From Alteribacter populi (GTDB lineage: Bacteria > Bacillota > Bacilli > Bacillales > Salisediminibacteriaceae): a stretch of 64,000 nucleotides of DNA. Within the stretch, counting starts at the first letter, position 1, and each line of letters starts with the position of its first letter. The notes beneath the pieces are model-generated. The model had not been told where the DNA came from. It worked only from the letters and a program-made list of their open reading frames with translations, and did not search any database. The stretch is from positions 2,378,368 to 2,442,367 of the forward strand of contig NZ_KZ293963.1 in NCBI RefSeq assembly GCF_002352765.1, written 5' to 3'. Position numbers and translations under genes: made by a program. Shown here piece by piece: positions 33,101-40,716 of the stretch.

Positions 33101-35797
33101 CGTCGTGCCACCTGTAGGCCAGTTATCTGAAGGTTCGGCAACATCATCCCAAAGCCATAACCCTAAGTTTTCAAAATGATTGTCTTCTCGTTGATAATGA
33201 ATTCTTAGTGTGTCACCTTCATCAGGTTCGACAGCATCTTCTCCCAGCAAGGCTCCACCGTCTACTGTTAGTAATACCGTTCCTCCGTCTGCCATCGATG
33301 GAATGGATATAGTAACTTCATGATCATCGGAAACGGCGTATTCTTCATCACGATATTCATCTGTGAGAACCGCATCCGAAGAGTCGGCGGTTAACGTTAC
33401 TTGTTGAGCTTCGCCTGATACGTTTAAGCCAACATAGACAGCATTTTCTTCTTCGCCTCTTTGGAAAAGAAGAAACTCTTCTTCATTTGATCCGGCTACG
33501 ACACTTCTTTCTCCCCTAGCAAAAACGTCAGAATACTCGTTTCTAAAGGAAAGAAGCTTTTGATAGTGTTCGAGAATGTCGTTGTCTTCAACTTGGTTCC
33601 ATGCCATATCATAACGGTTGTCATAGAACGGGTAATTATCAGTTCCGCTTAAGCCAAGCTCTTCCCCGTAATAAATAACAGGCTGACCTTTTGCTGTCAT
33701 TTGCAGTGCAGCGGCCACTTTTAATTTTCCTTCATCACCGTCGACTGAAGTCAAAAAGCCTTCTTCATCATGACTTCCTAAAAATTGACCGAGTGTCGCG
33801 GTGTTATCAAGCTGGTCGTTACAGGTTTCTAGGTTGCTGTTCGCTCTTTCAAGATTTCCATCTACAAAGTCGCGAGCAGTGTCTTTAAACTCAAAATCAA
33901 GTAACGAGTCCATCATTCCGGATCTAAGGTAACCATGATCATCAGTTTGGCCGGCTCCCCATGATTCACCGATCATCTTGAACTCAGGCATTTCTCTAGT
34001 AAGCTCATTTTTAAACGCCATCCACGTCGTATCCTCAACGTGCTTGACAGTATCAACACGGAAGTAATCAATGGTGTTCCCCTGTTCCGTACGTGATTTT
34101 TCGATCCAGCTCGTTTGCCAATCAATAATTTGTTCTCTTACTTCTGGGTCCTCGGTGATAAAGTCAGGAAGTCCAGCAAGTTCACCAGTGACTTCATCAT
34201 CTCCGACATCGTCCCCTTGTCTGAGCATGTCACTAAAGAAGGCCCTTTCCTCATCAGTTGGATACCCTTTTGGACGCTCGTCCTCTGGGATTTCACCGTC
34301 GATTTCTTTTAGCCCATAGCCTGTATGGTTTAAAACGACATCAACCATAATTTTCATGCCGCGCTCATCCGCTTCATCAATGAGCTCGTGGAAATCCTCG
34401 ATTGTGCCAAAATGAGGATTGAGCTCTTCAAAATCACTTGCCCAGTATCCGTGATACCCAAAGTATGGTTGGTCCGGGTCGCCGTCGTCTGCATTGTGGC
34501 GAACATCATATTGAATATTTTCAACGACTGGACTTATCCAAATTGTATTTATGCCGAGATCATCTAAATAGTCCAGACGCTCAGTAATTCCTTTAAAATC
34601 TCCGCCCTGATATGCACCACGGTAGTTTGTGTCATAGTTCATGTCATATGGGTCGTTGTTTGATTCATCACCGTCAAAAAAACGGTCGGTTAACATGAAA
34701 TATATCAGAGCTTCATCCCAATCGAAGTCGTCCTCGCCAACAAATTGCCGGGTTTTCACTTCGATTTCTGCTGTGCCATGGTGATGATTGCCATACTCAT
34801 CTACCGCTGTGAGCGGAATTTCTTTTACACCTGCGGTTACATCATGCTTGACTGCAAGCGTAACTTCTTTTAGTTCAAGGTCAATGTCAAGTTCATCTGA
34901 ACCGCCTAAAGCTGACATGTCTGCGTAGAGGCGGGAAATTTCTGTTTCACTGTCTGTTTCTATTTCTGTTTCCACATCGACAGTGAGAACAGCATTTTCG
35001 TTGTAAGCAATCGCACCTGGTGCTACTTCTCCAGTTAACTGAATATCTGTTGATAGGTTTTTCACTGTTGAAATGCCGTCTACTGTGTTATATGGATCGC
35101 TAACTTCAGTTGTTTCCCCGTCTTTCGTAACTAGGAACGTGTACTCGTGTTCGCCTTCAGGAAGGTTTTCGTACTCATACACGAAGCGCTCGTTCGCATC
35201 TTCATACTCCATCTCATAGGTACCACCATCAAGCTTAAGCTCGACACTGTCGATTTTGTCCATGTCATTATTTAGATAAAGATCTTGGTCGCGGTAAAAA
35301 AACGTCGCCGTTCCACTATCTAATTCAGGACCTGAGACAGTTGGTACGGTGTGAAAGTCAACTTCTCCGCTGTTAATATGTACCTTCGTCAATGGATCCT
35401 CTTGGTTTACTTGAATTTGACGATCGATCTCCTGTCCATTTGGCTCGCGGTCTTCCCAGTTATCTTTACGTATGATAAAGCCAATTTCCTCTGTGTTTTC
35501 GGCAACGTCAATGTACGCTGTGGCAAGACCGCTGTGGAATTCGGTAAAATCGATGTTATCATCTTGCACCCCAGTGTTCCACACCCAAACATCCCAATCG
35601 TCATAGCTCGCATCCTCCCGCTCATACGTGACACGAACAGTCCGATTGTCACCTTCCGTCTCAGTCCCAGTAGCGGTTACTTCATTTGGCGATTCTTTCG
35701 CACTCACTTGCAGAGCCGGAAAAAACCCAGGTAACACACTCATCATCATAACAACTACCATAAAAATTGAAGCAAAGCGCCTCGTCCTTCTCCTCAT
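30131..35797 (-). CDS. Secreted bifunctional amylopullulanase (GH13 amylase + type I pullulanase)
   Basis: Extracellular starch/pullulan-degrading enzyme of 1888 residues with two catalytic units. Layout (approximate): signal peptide 1-34; CBM41 48-125; GH13 amylase domain 360-820, with VVLNHTG (~489), YFRVDTVKHV (~582), MIGESWG (~610) and GSHDEEG (~676). Two further CBM41-like modules (866-960, 972-1070, both with LGLWLWDD or WGLWLWDDVAEP) are followed by a CBM48 region ~1182-1280. The type I pullulanase domain carries YNWGYDPHSYFSPTGMYS (~1387), VVYNHTA (~1436), GFRFDMMGDHD (~1502), MIGEGW (~1529) and AAHDNLTLHD (~1619). The last ~34 residues are a Pro/Gly tail with two PHAGQPG repeats between two Cys. 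It resembles alkaline amylopullulanases such as that of Bacillus KSM-1378 (~1940 residues). AAGGAGA precedes the ATG. Confidence 0.96.
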   Translation of the reverse strand: MRRRTRRFASIFMVVVMMMSVLPGFFPALQVSAKESPNEVTATGTETEGDNRTVRVTYEREDASYDDWDVWVWNTGVQDDNIDFTEFHSGLATAYIDVAENTEEIGFIIRKDNWEDREPNGQEIDRQIQVNQEDPLTKVHINSGEVDFHTVPTVSGPELDSGTATFFYRDQDLYLNNDMDKIDSVELKLDGGTYEMEYEDANERFVYEYENLPEGEHEYTFLVTKDGETTEVSDPYNTVDGISTVKNLSTDIQLTGEVAPGAIAYNENAVLTVDVETEIETDSETEISRLYADMSALGGSDELDIDLELKEVTLAVKHDVTAGVKEIPLTAVDEYGNHHHGTAEIEVKTRQFVGEDDFDWDEALIYFMLTDRFFDGDESNNDPYDMNYDTNYRGAYQGGDFKGITERLDYLDDLGINTIWISPVVENIQYDVRHNADDGDPDQPYFGYHGYWASDFEELNPHFGTIEDFHELIDEADERGMKIMVDVVLNHTGYGLKEIDGEIPEDERPKGYPTDEERAFFSDMLRQGDDVGDDEVTGELAGLPDFITEDPEVREQIIDWQTSWIEKSRTEQGNTIDYFRVDTVKHVEDTTWMAFKNELTREMPEFKMIGESWGAGQTDDHGYLRSGMMDSLLDFEFKDTARDFVDGNLERANSNLETCNDQLDNTATLGQFLGSHDEEGFLTSVDGDEGKLKVAAALQMTAKGQPVIYYGEELGLSGTDNYPFYDNRYDMAWNQVEDNDILEHYQKLLSFRNEYSDVFARGERSVVAGSNEEEFLLFQRGEEENAVYVGLNVSGEAQQVTLTADSSDAVLTDEYRDEEYAVSDDHEVTISIPSMADGGTVLLTVDGGALLGEDAVEPDEGDTLRIHYQREDNHFENLGLWLWDDVAEPSDNWPTGGTTFEADQMTDYGAYLDIELTEDAERLGFLVLNTQTGDKDGDDKYVEILSPDMEEVWIKEGSDDVFLYEPVDLPENTVRINYERADPSYEPWGLWLWDDVAEPSEQVGDWPTGATPFSNEQTGRYGAYLDVELIENAEDLGFLVVNRDNGDETDGDDKSFDELGEYDQLFIRKGDDRVHTNPYFTNEEGITSGELLSDEKIELTFSSTTWLKEEELAEALAVTDKDGNDTAFDSVTIESETKVIIHGSFTIDQAPFAVTYDERTVNVTAGWRLIDEMYAYEGDLGATLHEDGSATLKLWSPNADNVSVILYDRDDQYEVVAEDVDMSYGDRGVWEITLDNSNTGVNDLNGYYYHFEIERNGEKTLALDPYAKSMAAWNNLGEYPIGKAAIVDPSAIGPELNFANIDGFEKREDAIIYEIHVRDFTSDPNIEDEIDSQFGTFSAFVEKLDYIEELGVTHVQLLPVMSYFWGDELASGERMLDYSSTGNNYNWGYDPHSYFSPTGMYSENPEDAELRIEELKKLIDEIHGRGMGVILDVVYNHTAQVEIFEDLVPNYYHFMDADGTPRTSFGGGRLGTTHEMARRILVDSITYWTEEFKVDGFRFDMMGDHDAESIQIAYDKAKEINPNIVMIGEGWRTFVGDENDGDVMPADQDWMQHTESVGSFSDDFRNELKSGFGSEGEPRFITGGARDIQHIYDNLTANPHNFTATNPGDVVPYIAAHDNLTLHDVIAQSIKKDPEHHQEEIHKRIRLGNTMVLTAQGTAFIHAGQEFGRTKQFKADTDEAPYKSTYMEDTDGNPFEYPYFIHDSYDSTDAINKIDWDKATNKEAYPINNLTREFTTGLIELRRSTDAFRLGTMEEIDSHVSYIDAPEISENDLVIGYKAESTDGTGTYFVFVNADHSERTLTLEDDDLTEGTIIVDGNEAGIVEISNPTGFELTADQITIDPLTAVVVRVGGEQPEEDDEQEPCKGRPPHAGQPGPPPHAGQPGAPSC

Positions 35798-35822
35798 AGC
35801 AAATCTCCTTTCTTAATACCTT

Positions 35823-35874
35823 TTCTCGGTGCCTCTCTCTTGGTGCCTTCTCTTGGTGCCTTTCTCTTGGTGCC
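35823..35874. repeat. 13-14-bp tandem array at a REP edge
   Basis: GGTGCC recurs at 35828, 35842, 35855 and 35869, separated by TCTCTT-rich spacers. The last copy is the end of the full REP that follows. This is the second case of array growth from a REP terminus. It lies inside the amylopullulanase leader, 25-75 bp before the start codon. Confidence 0.85.
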
Positions 35875-35920
35875 TGACCCCCACCGCTGTGCAGTATTAA
35901 CGTAGTGGGGGTCAGGCACC
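35869..35920 (+). repeat. REP palindrome (copy 8) in the amylopullulanase 5' leader
   Basis: Full copy, arms CCCCCACCGC / GTAGTGGGGG, loop TGTGCAGTATTAAC. It lies between the predicted transcription start (~35965) and the start codon, so the mRNA leader would carry a very stable hairpin. Confidence 0.93.
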
Positions 35921-35928
35921 TGCGATAT

Positions 35929-35943
35929 TGCGAAAACGTTTGC
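35929..35943 (-). promoter_or_regulatory. cre/LacI-type operator downstream of the amylopullulanase promoter
   Basis: GCGAAAACGTTTGCA (plus strand) is nearly palindromic and matches the cre consensus at about 12 of 14 positions. It lies ~25-35 bp downstream of the predicted start site, a roadblock position. CcpA or a MalR-like LacI protein could bind. Confidence 0.55.
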
Positions 35944-35971
35944 ACAAAAGCTCAAAAAAGGTGTTTTACAG

Positions 35972-36009
35972 ATCATAGAAGTTCATTCATTCCTGTGCAA
36001 GCGTTTTCT
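35972..36009 (-). promoter_or_regulatory. Amylopullulanase promoter with cre over the -35
   Basis: Minus strand: TTGCAC (36000-35995), a 17-base spacer and TATGAT (35977-35972). The cre-like AGAAAACGCTTGCA (36009-35996), about 13 of 14 matches, covers the -35 box. Catabolite repression of the enzyme is therefore expected. Confidence 0.7.
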
Positions 36010-36053
36010 TAGCCATGATTATACAGTAAGTTTTCAGAAAAATCAAAAACGAA

Positions 36054-36105
36054 GGTGCCTGACCCCCGCAACTGCGCAGCATTAACGTAGTGGGGGTCAG
36101 GCACC
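36054..36105 (+). repeat. REP palindrome (copy 9), supplies a stop codon
   Basis: Full copy, arms CCCCCGCAAC / GTAGTGGGGG, loop TGCGCAGCATTAAC. Read on the minus strand its end GGTGCCTGA encodes the last two residues (Gly-Ala) and the TGA of the adjoining ROK kinase gene. Confidence 0.95.
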
Positions 36106-37008
36106 TTCATTACTTTCTTTCAAAAACCAATAAACCGCTCCGTAAAGGTTCGCATTGTTCGCGTGTTTGGCGATATCAATCCGCAAGCTTTTGCTAAACG
36201 ATGTCATAACCCGAGGGTAGGTGGCTTGTCTGATCTTTGATATCAGGTACTCCCCTTGTGCGGAAATACCTCCACCTATCACTACTTGATCAGGGTTAAA
36301 ACTATGAATCAACGTTTTTAAACCTGCGCCAACATCGTTCGCCCACGAATCGATCACTTCTTCTATCATTGCATCGCTTTTTTTCGCTTCTTCAAAAAGC
36401 GCTGGGAGGGACACCTCTCGACCTCCTATCCGATCGGCAATCCTTCTTTCTAACGCAAGACTTGATGTATACATTTCATAACACCCTTCGTCTCCACACG
36501 TGCAAGGTAGACCATTTGGATAAAGCGTGATGTGCCCGAATTCCCCTGCAGAATAGGAGCTTCCGTGATAAAGAGAGCCATCTATCACAATGGCTCCTCC
36601 AATTCCGGTTCCAATGGTCAAACAAAGAAAGTGCTTAGAGGCTTTTGCTGCGCCCTGCCAATACTCGCCCAACGCCGCACAATGAACATCATTTTCGACA
36701 GTGACACGAAGATTCGTCAGTGCTTCCAGGTCTTTTTTCACATTCATCCCTGTATACCCTGGTATTGTTTCTGTGGCATAGACTACTGTCCCTGTTTGAC
36801 TATTGATTTGTCCGGCTGAGCTGATTGCAATTCCTTCAACATCCGCTAATCCCTGAAGCTGTTTCACGACCTCATCTAGTTGCCCGAGCATATCCGCTTT
36901 TCCGGTTTTCGGAGTCGGGACATGAGATTGATAGTGAATCTCCCCTCGATCCGTAACGACAGCATATTTTATCGTTGTTCCACCTATATCAATTGCTGCG
37001 AGGTTCAT
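36097..37008 (-). CDS. nanK: ROK-family sugar kinase, probably N-acetylmannosamine kinase
   Basis: Cytoplasmic kinase of about 303 residues, last gene of the nan operon. It has the ATP motif AIDIGGTTIKYAVV at the N-terminus, FLCLTIGTGIGGAIVIDG, and the ROK zinc signature GLPCTCGDEGCYEMYTS (about residue 175). Position beside nanE and nanA indicates phosphorylation of ManNAc to ManNAc-6-phosphate, the substrate of NanE. A glucokinase or other ROK role cannot be excluded from sequence alone. ATG 37008 is preferred (GAGAGTG upstream), with ATG 37023 as alternative. Its final codons and stop come from a REP palindrome, so the original C-terminus has probably been altered by a residue or two. Confidence 0.85.
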   Translation of the reverse strand: MNLAAIDIGGTTIKYAVVTDRGEIHYQSHVPTPKTGKADMLGQLDEVVKQLQGLADVEGIAISSAGQINSQTGTVVYATETIPGYTGMNVKKDLEALTNLRVTVENDVHCAALGEYWQGAAKASKHFLCLTIGTGIGGAIVIDGSLYHGSSYSAGEFGHITLYPNGLPCTCGDEGCYEMYTSSLALERRIADRIGGREVSLPALFEEAKKSDAMIEEVIDSWANDVGAGLKTLIHSFNPDQVVIGGGISAQGEYLISKIRQATYPRVMTSFSKSLRIDIAKHANNANLYGAVYWFLKESNEGA

Positions 37009-37035
37009 CGTTATCACTCTCATTTCTAGGATAGT

Positions 37036-38313
37036 CTAGTCAAACAGATTTGGTAAAAACATCACTATTTCTGGGAAAAGAATGAGTAAAATTAAAGTTA
37101 AAAATAGCGGGATCAAGAATGGAATAACACCACGAATAATCGTTCCCACTGGTATTTCTCCGGCCCTGGCTACGACAAAGAGTGCCATACCCATTGGTGG
37201 TGTCAGAATACCGATCATCAATGTTAGGATTACAAGGACACCGAAGAAGATCGGATCGACCCCAGCGTTCACTGCTACCGGTACTAAAATGGGTACGAGT
37301 AAAATCAGCAGCGCGAGAGATTCGATGATCGTTCCTAACACTAGTAACAATGCTACAATTAATAAGAGTAATAGAATTTGATTTTCAGTAACATTTAAGA
37401 AAAAGTTAGCTACTTGTGCTGGTACTTGTTCACGTGCAATGACCTGTCCGAAAAACTCCACACCCATGATCATAAGGACAACAACGCCTGTTAGCTTTAA
37501 TGAATCTATCACGTTTTTAAACAGCTTTTTCATCGTCAGTTCCCGGTACACGAAAAATCCTAAAATCATCGCATACACTGTCGTTACGACCGCTGCTTCT
37601 GTTGGCGTGAAGTACCCTGAAAAAATCCCGACGATGATGATTACAGGGGTCATAAGCGCCCAAAACGCCCTGCCAAAACTAACAAGACACTCTTTGCCAG
37701 TAGCTCTTGGGATAAGTGGATACGCTCTTTTTTTCGCTAAAAAGTAAGCGACACTCATAAGGGCAAAGGCAGTGATAATACCAGGAATAATCCCCGCTAA
37801 GAACATCTTCGCAACGGATTGACTTGAAATGATCGCATAGATAATCATCGGAATACTCGGCGGAACAAGTGGTCCAATAATTGCTGAAGCAGCCGTTAAT
37901 CCTCCGTTGTAGTCATCATCATAACCCGCTTTTCTCATCGTCCGGATCTCTAGCTGACCAAGGCCGCCTGCATCCGCGAGAGCTGAACCGGACATCCCAG
38001 AAAACATCAAGCTCGCCATAATGTTGACGTGCCCCATCCCACCAGTAAAGTGGCCGACAAGCGACCTAGCAAAAGTAAAAATTCGGTCTGTAATTCCCGA
38101 CGAGTTCATTAAACTACCCGTTAAGATAAAGAACGGAACAGCTAACAGGGCGAAACTATCAATTCCAGAGATCAGCCGGGCCCCAGATGGGAAAACCAAA
38201 TTCCAATCACCTGTCATAAAGTAGAGAAACGCCACGATGATTAATGAAAACCCTACAGGTACACTGATTAATAAAAGAAATAGCCAGATTATAAAGATTG
38301 CCGTCACGCTCAT
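37036..38313 (-). CDS. siaM: TRAP transporter large permease (sialic acid, SiaM/DctM type)
   Basis: Membrane subunit of 425 residues with about 12 hydrophobic segments, the ion-coupled channel of a tripartite transporter. DctM features are clear: PFFILTGSLMNSSGITDRIF, MFSGMSGSALADAGGLGQ, AASAIIGPLVPPSIPMIIYA and the C-terminal LTPPMGMALFVVARAG. Its ATG directly follows the TAG of the small permease gene, so the two subunits are co-translated. They are separate proteins rather than a QM fusion. Sialic acid as cargo is inferred from the adjoining nan genes. Confidence 0.92.
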   Translation of the reverse strand: MSVTAIFIIWLFLLLISVPVGFSLIIVAFLYFMTGDWNLVFPSGARLISGIDSFALLAVPFFILTGSLMNSSGITDRIFTFARSLVGHFTGGMGHVNIMASLMFSGMSGSALADAGGLGQLEIRTMRKAGYDDDYNGGLTAASAIIGPLVPPSIPMIIYAIISSQSVAKMFLAGIIPGIITAFALMSVAYFLAKKRAYPLIPRATGKECLVSFGRAFWALMTPVIIIVGIFSGYFTPTEAAVVTTVYAMILGFFVYRELTMKKLFKNVIDSLKLTGVVVLMIMGVEFFGQVIAREQVPAQVANFFLNVTENQILLLLLIVALLLVLGTIIESLALLILLVPILVPVAVNAGVDPIFFGVLVILTLMIGILTPPMGMALFVVARAGEIPVGTIIRGVIPFLIPLFLTLILLILFPEIVMFLPNLFD

Positions 38314-38793
38314 CTACATCACCCCACTCTTCGTTTTTCTCCAGATAGAAAATTCCTTGACGTTCCGGTGAATTTGCCGGAAGATCATCAATAGAGAAAA
38401 AATCGGTAAGGCAATATACATGTATATATATGAAATACGTAACGAAACAATATCGATCGGAGCCTGTCTTCCAGTAATCCGGATACTAATGATAAAAATC
38501 GTAACCAAAGTGGCTAAAATCAGCACTTGATTGAACACATGAATACCTTTTTGAAATGCAGGTGGGAGCTTTTGCACAAAGAAGTCAATTGCCACATGGC
38601 TATTGTCTTTAATGCAAGCAGTGACGCCAAATAATCCAACGTAAATGAAGATCAGCTTCGCTAGTTCTTCTGACCAGACCAACGGCTGATTTAAAAACTG
38701 CCGTGAAAAGATCTGCATAACCAACACAATGAACATTCCGATGAACAAGCTTCCGCCCACAAATTCTTCAAAATTATCAAAGAGTTTTTTCAT
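38314..38793 (-). CDS. siaQ: TRAP transporter small permease (SiaQ/DctQ type)
   Basis: Membrane subunit of 159 residues with four spans; SRQFLNQPLVWSEELAKLIFIYVG contains the typical W-(S/T)-E-E-L pattern. ATG 38793 is used, with AGGTGGG about 8 bases upstream; a GTG at 38811 lies inside that site. It lies 28 bp behind the binding-protein gene and abuts the large permease gene. Confidence 0.9.
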   Translation of the reverse strand: MKKLFDNFEEFVGGSLFIGMFIVLVMQIFSRQFLNQPLVWSEELAKLIFIYVGLFGVTACIKDNSHVAIDFFVQKLPPAFQKGIHVFNQVLILATLVTIFIISIRITGRQAPIDIVSLRISYIYMYIALPIFSLLMIFRQIHRNVKEFSIWRKTKSGVM

Positions 38794-38821
38794 CACACAA
38801 CCCACCTGCACCGTTTATTTG

Positions 38822-39883
38822 TTATCGCACGCTTTCAATTTGATCCATATAATCTTCTGCACCTTCACCAATTTCATCAAGGTAGCTTGGATAGGCTTCA
38901 GATACAGCTTCTCTAAAATCATCTAAGTCAGGATTCGTAATCGTAACCCCTTGTTCTTCAAAATAAGTAAGCAATTCAGCTTCTTCCGTTTCAAAGAGAT
39001 CTGTGTGATACTCAGCCGCTTCTTGAATCGCTTCAGCTAACAGGTTCTGGTAGTCTTCGGAAAGCTCAGACCAAGTTGTTTCCGAAACGACATAGTTGGC
39101 ATCGTTTACAACGTGGTTTGTCATCGCCAAGTAATCTTGAACTTCATAAAACTTCGTTGCTTCAACGGTTGATAACGGGTTTTCCTGACCATCGACAGCG
39201 TTTGTTTGCAGGGCAAGATACACTTCTGTAAATGCCATTGGTGTTGGTGAAGCCCCAGTATAAGAAGCATAATCCAAAAGTGTTTGAGCTTCAGGTACAC
39301 GCAGCTTCAATCCATCCATATCTGCTAGTGAATTGATCTCGCGGTTTGATGTCGTTTGACGCGTGCCATTATAGGCCGTATCCATAACACGAAGGTTAAA
39401 ATCATTGATCAGCTCTTCATGTAGCTCTTGACCATACTCGGTATCATCGAGGACACGCATTAAGTGATCAAATCCATCGACAATGTAAGGTAGTCCAAGA
39501 ATTTCAGCTTTTGGTACCCAAATTCCAAATCGTCCCGTTTCAGAAAACGTAATATCGAGCGTGCCGTCCTGAAGTTGATCGAGCATTGCCCGGTCATCAC
39601 CGAGCTGAGAATCCGGGAAAAGATCAATTGTAAATTGTCCATCACTTTCTTCTTCCACATATTCTGCTAAAAACTGTGCTGCCTTATATTCATTAGATTG
39701 CGTTCCTGCTACGAGGCCAAACTGCAGTTTGACTTCATCGCCTTCAGCTGCGGCTTCATTGTTCTCGCCATTGCTTTCGTCAGTACCTGCATCAGCATCT
39801 GTTGAAGTATCATCATCACTTCCACATGCAACCAAAACCGTCAACCCCATCCCCACTGCCATCATTCGAAGCATCTTTTTCAT
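38822..39883 (-). CDS. siaP: TRAP transporter solute-binding lipoprotein (SiaP/DctP type)
   Basis: Extracytoplasmic receptor of 353 residues. A lipobox (LTVLVACG, Cys near residue 20) anchors it to the membrane, as expected for a Gram-positive TRAP receptor, followed by an acidic Asp/Glu/Asn-rich linker. The DctP fold shows GLKLRVPEAQTLLDYASYTG, including the conserved Arg that binds the substrate carboxylate, and AVDGQENPLSTVEATKFYEV. AAGGGGAGC precedes the ATG, which overlaps nanE by 4 bp. The neighbours indicate sialic acid as ligand. Confidence 0.92.
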   Translation of the reverse strand: MKKMLRMMAVGMGLTVLVACGSDDDTSTDADAGTDESNGENNEAAAEGDEVKLQFGLVAGTQSNEYKAAQFLAEYVEEESDGQFTIDLFPDSQLGDDRAMLDQLQDGTLDITFSETGRFGIWVPKAEILGLPYIVDGFDHLMRVLDDTEYGQELHEELINDFNLRVMDTAYNGTRQTTSNREINSLADMDGLKLRVPEAQTLLDYASYTGASPTPMAFTEVYLALQTNAVDGQENPLSTVEATKFYEVQDYLAMTNHVVNDANYVVSETTWSELSEDYQNLLAEAIQEAAEYHTDLFETEEAELLTYFEEQGVTITNPDLDDFREAVSEAYPSYLDEIGEGAEDYMDQIESVR

Positions 39884-40569
39884 TTTAAGCTCCCCTTTTC
39901 ATTTAGTTCACTATGTTTAATCATTTCATTAAGAAACGACTCAGTGATAAATTTAGGACGAGTGACTGCACTGCCAACAACGACGGTGCTTGCCCCTAAT
40001 TCCAAGGCTCTTCTCGCTTTCTCCGGTGTGTTTATATTTCCTTCTGCGATGACTGGAACCGAGATTTGCTTTACAACCTCTTCTAGAACCTGAAGCGGTT
40101 CATCATTTTTCGTGTATTCGGTATATCCAACAAGTGTGGTACCTACAAAGTCGACTCCGAGCTTTTCAGCGACGAGCGCTTCTTCCAAAGTCGATATATC
40201 TGCCATTAGTTTTTGGTTCGGGAACTTACGTTTTACAGAAGCTACAAAGGATTCTAACGTCACATTGTCAGGACGAATGCGATCCGTCGCATCAAAAGCG
40301 ATGACATCAACTCCTTCATTATATAACTCTTCTATTTCAGTTATTGTCGGCGTGATGACGACATCACTAGTCTTATAATCTTGTTTAATAATTCCGATGA
40401 TTGGCAGGTCTATCTCTTGTTTAATCGCTTGGATGTCAAGGACACTATTCGCTCGGATACCACCTGCTCCTCCCTCGGAAGCAGCCAGAGCCATTTTTGA
40501 CATAATAAAAGGGCTGTGAAGAGGCTCCCCTTCTAATGCCTGACAGGAAATGATTAACTGATTATTCAT
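39880..40569 (-). CDS. nanE: N-acetylmannosamine-6-phosphate 2-epimerase
   Basis: TIM-barrel enzyme of 229 residues that converts ManNAc-6-P to GlcNAc-6-P. Family segments: ISCQALEGEPLHSP, GAGGIRANSVLDI, LPIIGIIKQDY, VIAFDATDR, LMADISTLEEA, and VIAEGNINTPEKARRALELG near the C-terminus, with the phosphate-binding VVVGSAVTRP. GGAG precedes the ATG. It lies 147 bp after nanA and is coupled to siaP. The product would need NagA and NagB, which are not in this window. Confidence 0.95.
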   Translation of the reverse strand: MNNQLIISCQALEGEPLHSPFIMSKMALAASEGGAGGIRANSVLDIQAIKQEIDLPIIGIIKQDYKTSDVVITPTITEIEELYNEGVDVIAFDATDRIRPDNVTLESFVASVKRKFPNQKLMADISTLEEALVAEKLGVDFVGTTLVGYTEYTKNDEPLQVLEEVVKQISVPVIAEGNINTPEKARRALELGASTVVVGSAVTRPKFITESFLNEMIKHSELNEKGSLK

Positions 40570-40716
40570 ATCTCCAACTCCAATACATGTAGTACGTGTT
40601 CAAAGGGCTGATCAATGCGGAAGAACGATACGTAGTCGGTATGGCTGGAAAGAGACATAGCTTCCCTCTTCGTTTCGTTGCAACTGCTATTTTTCGCCGG
40701 ACCTTTCTCCGTCCTT

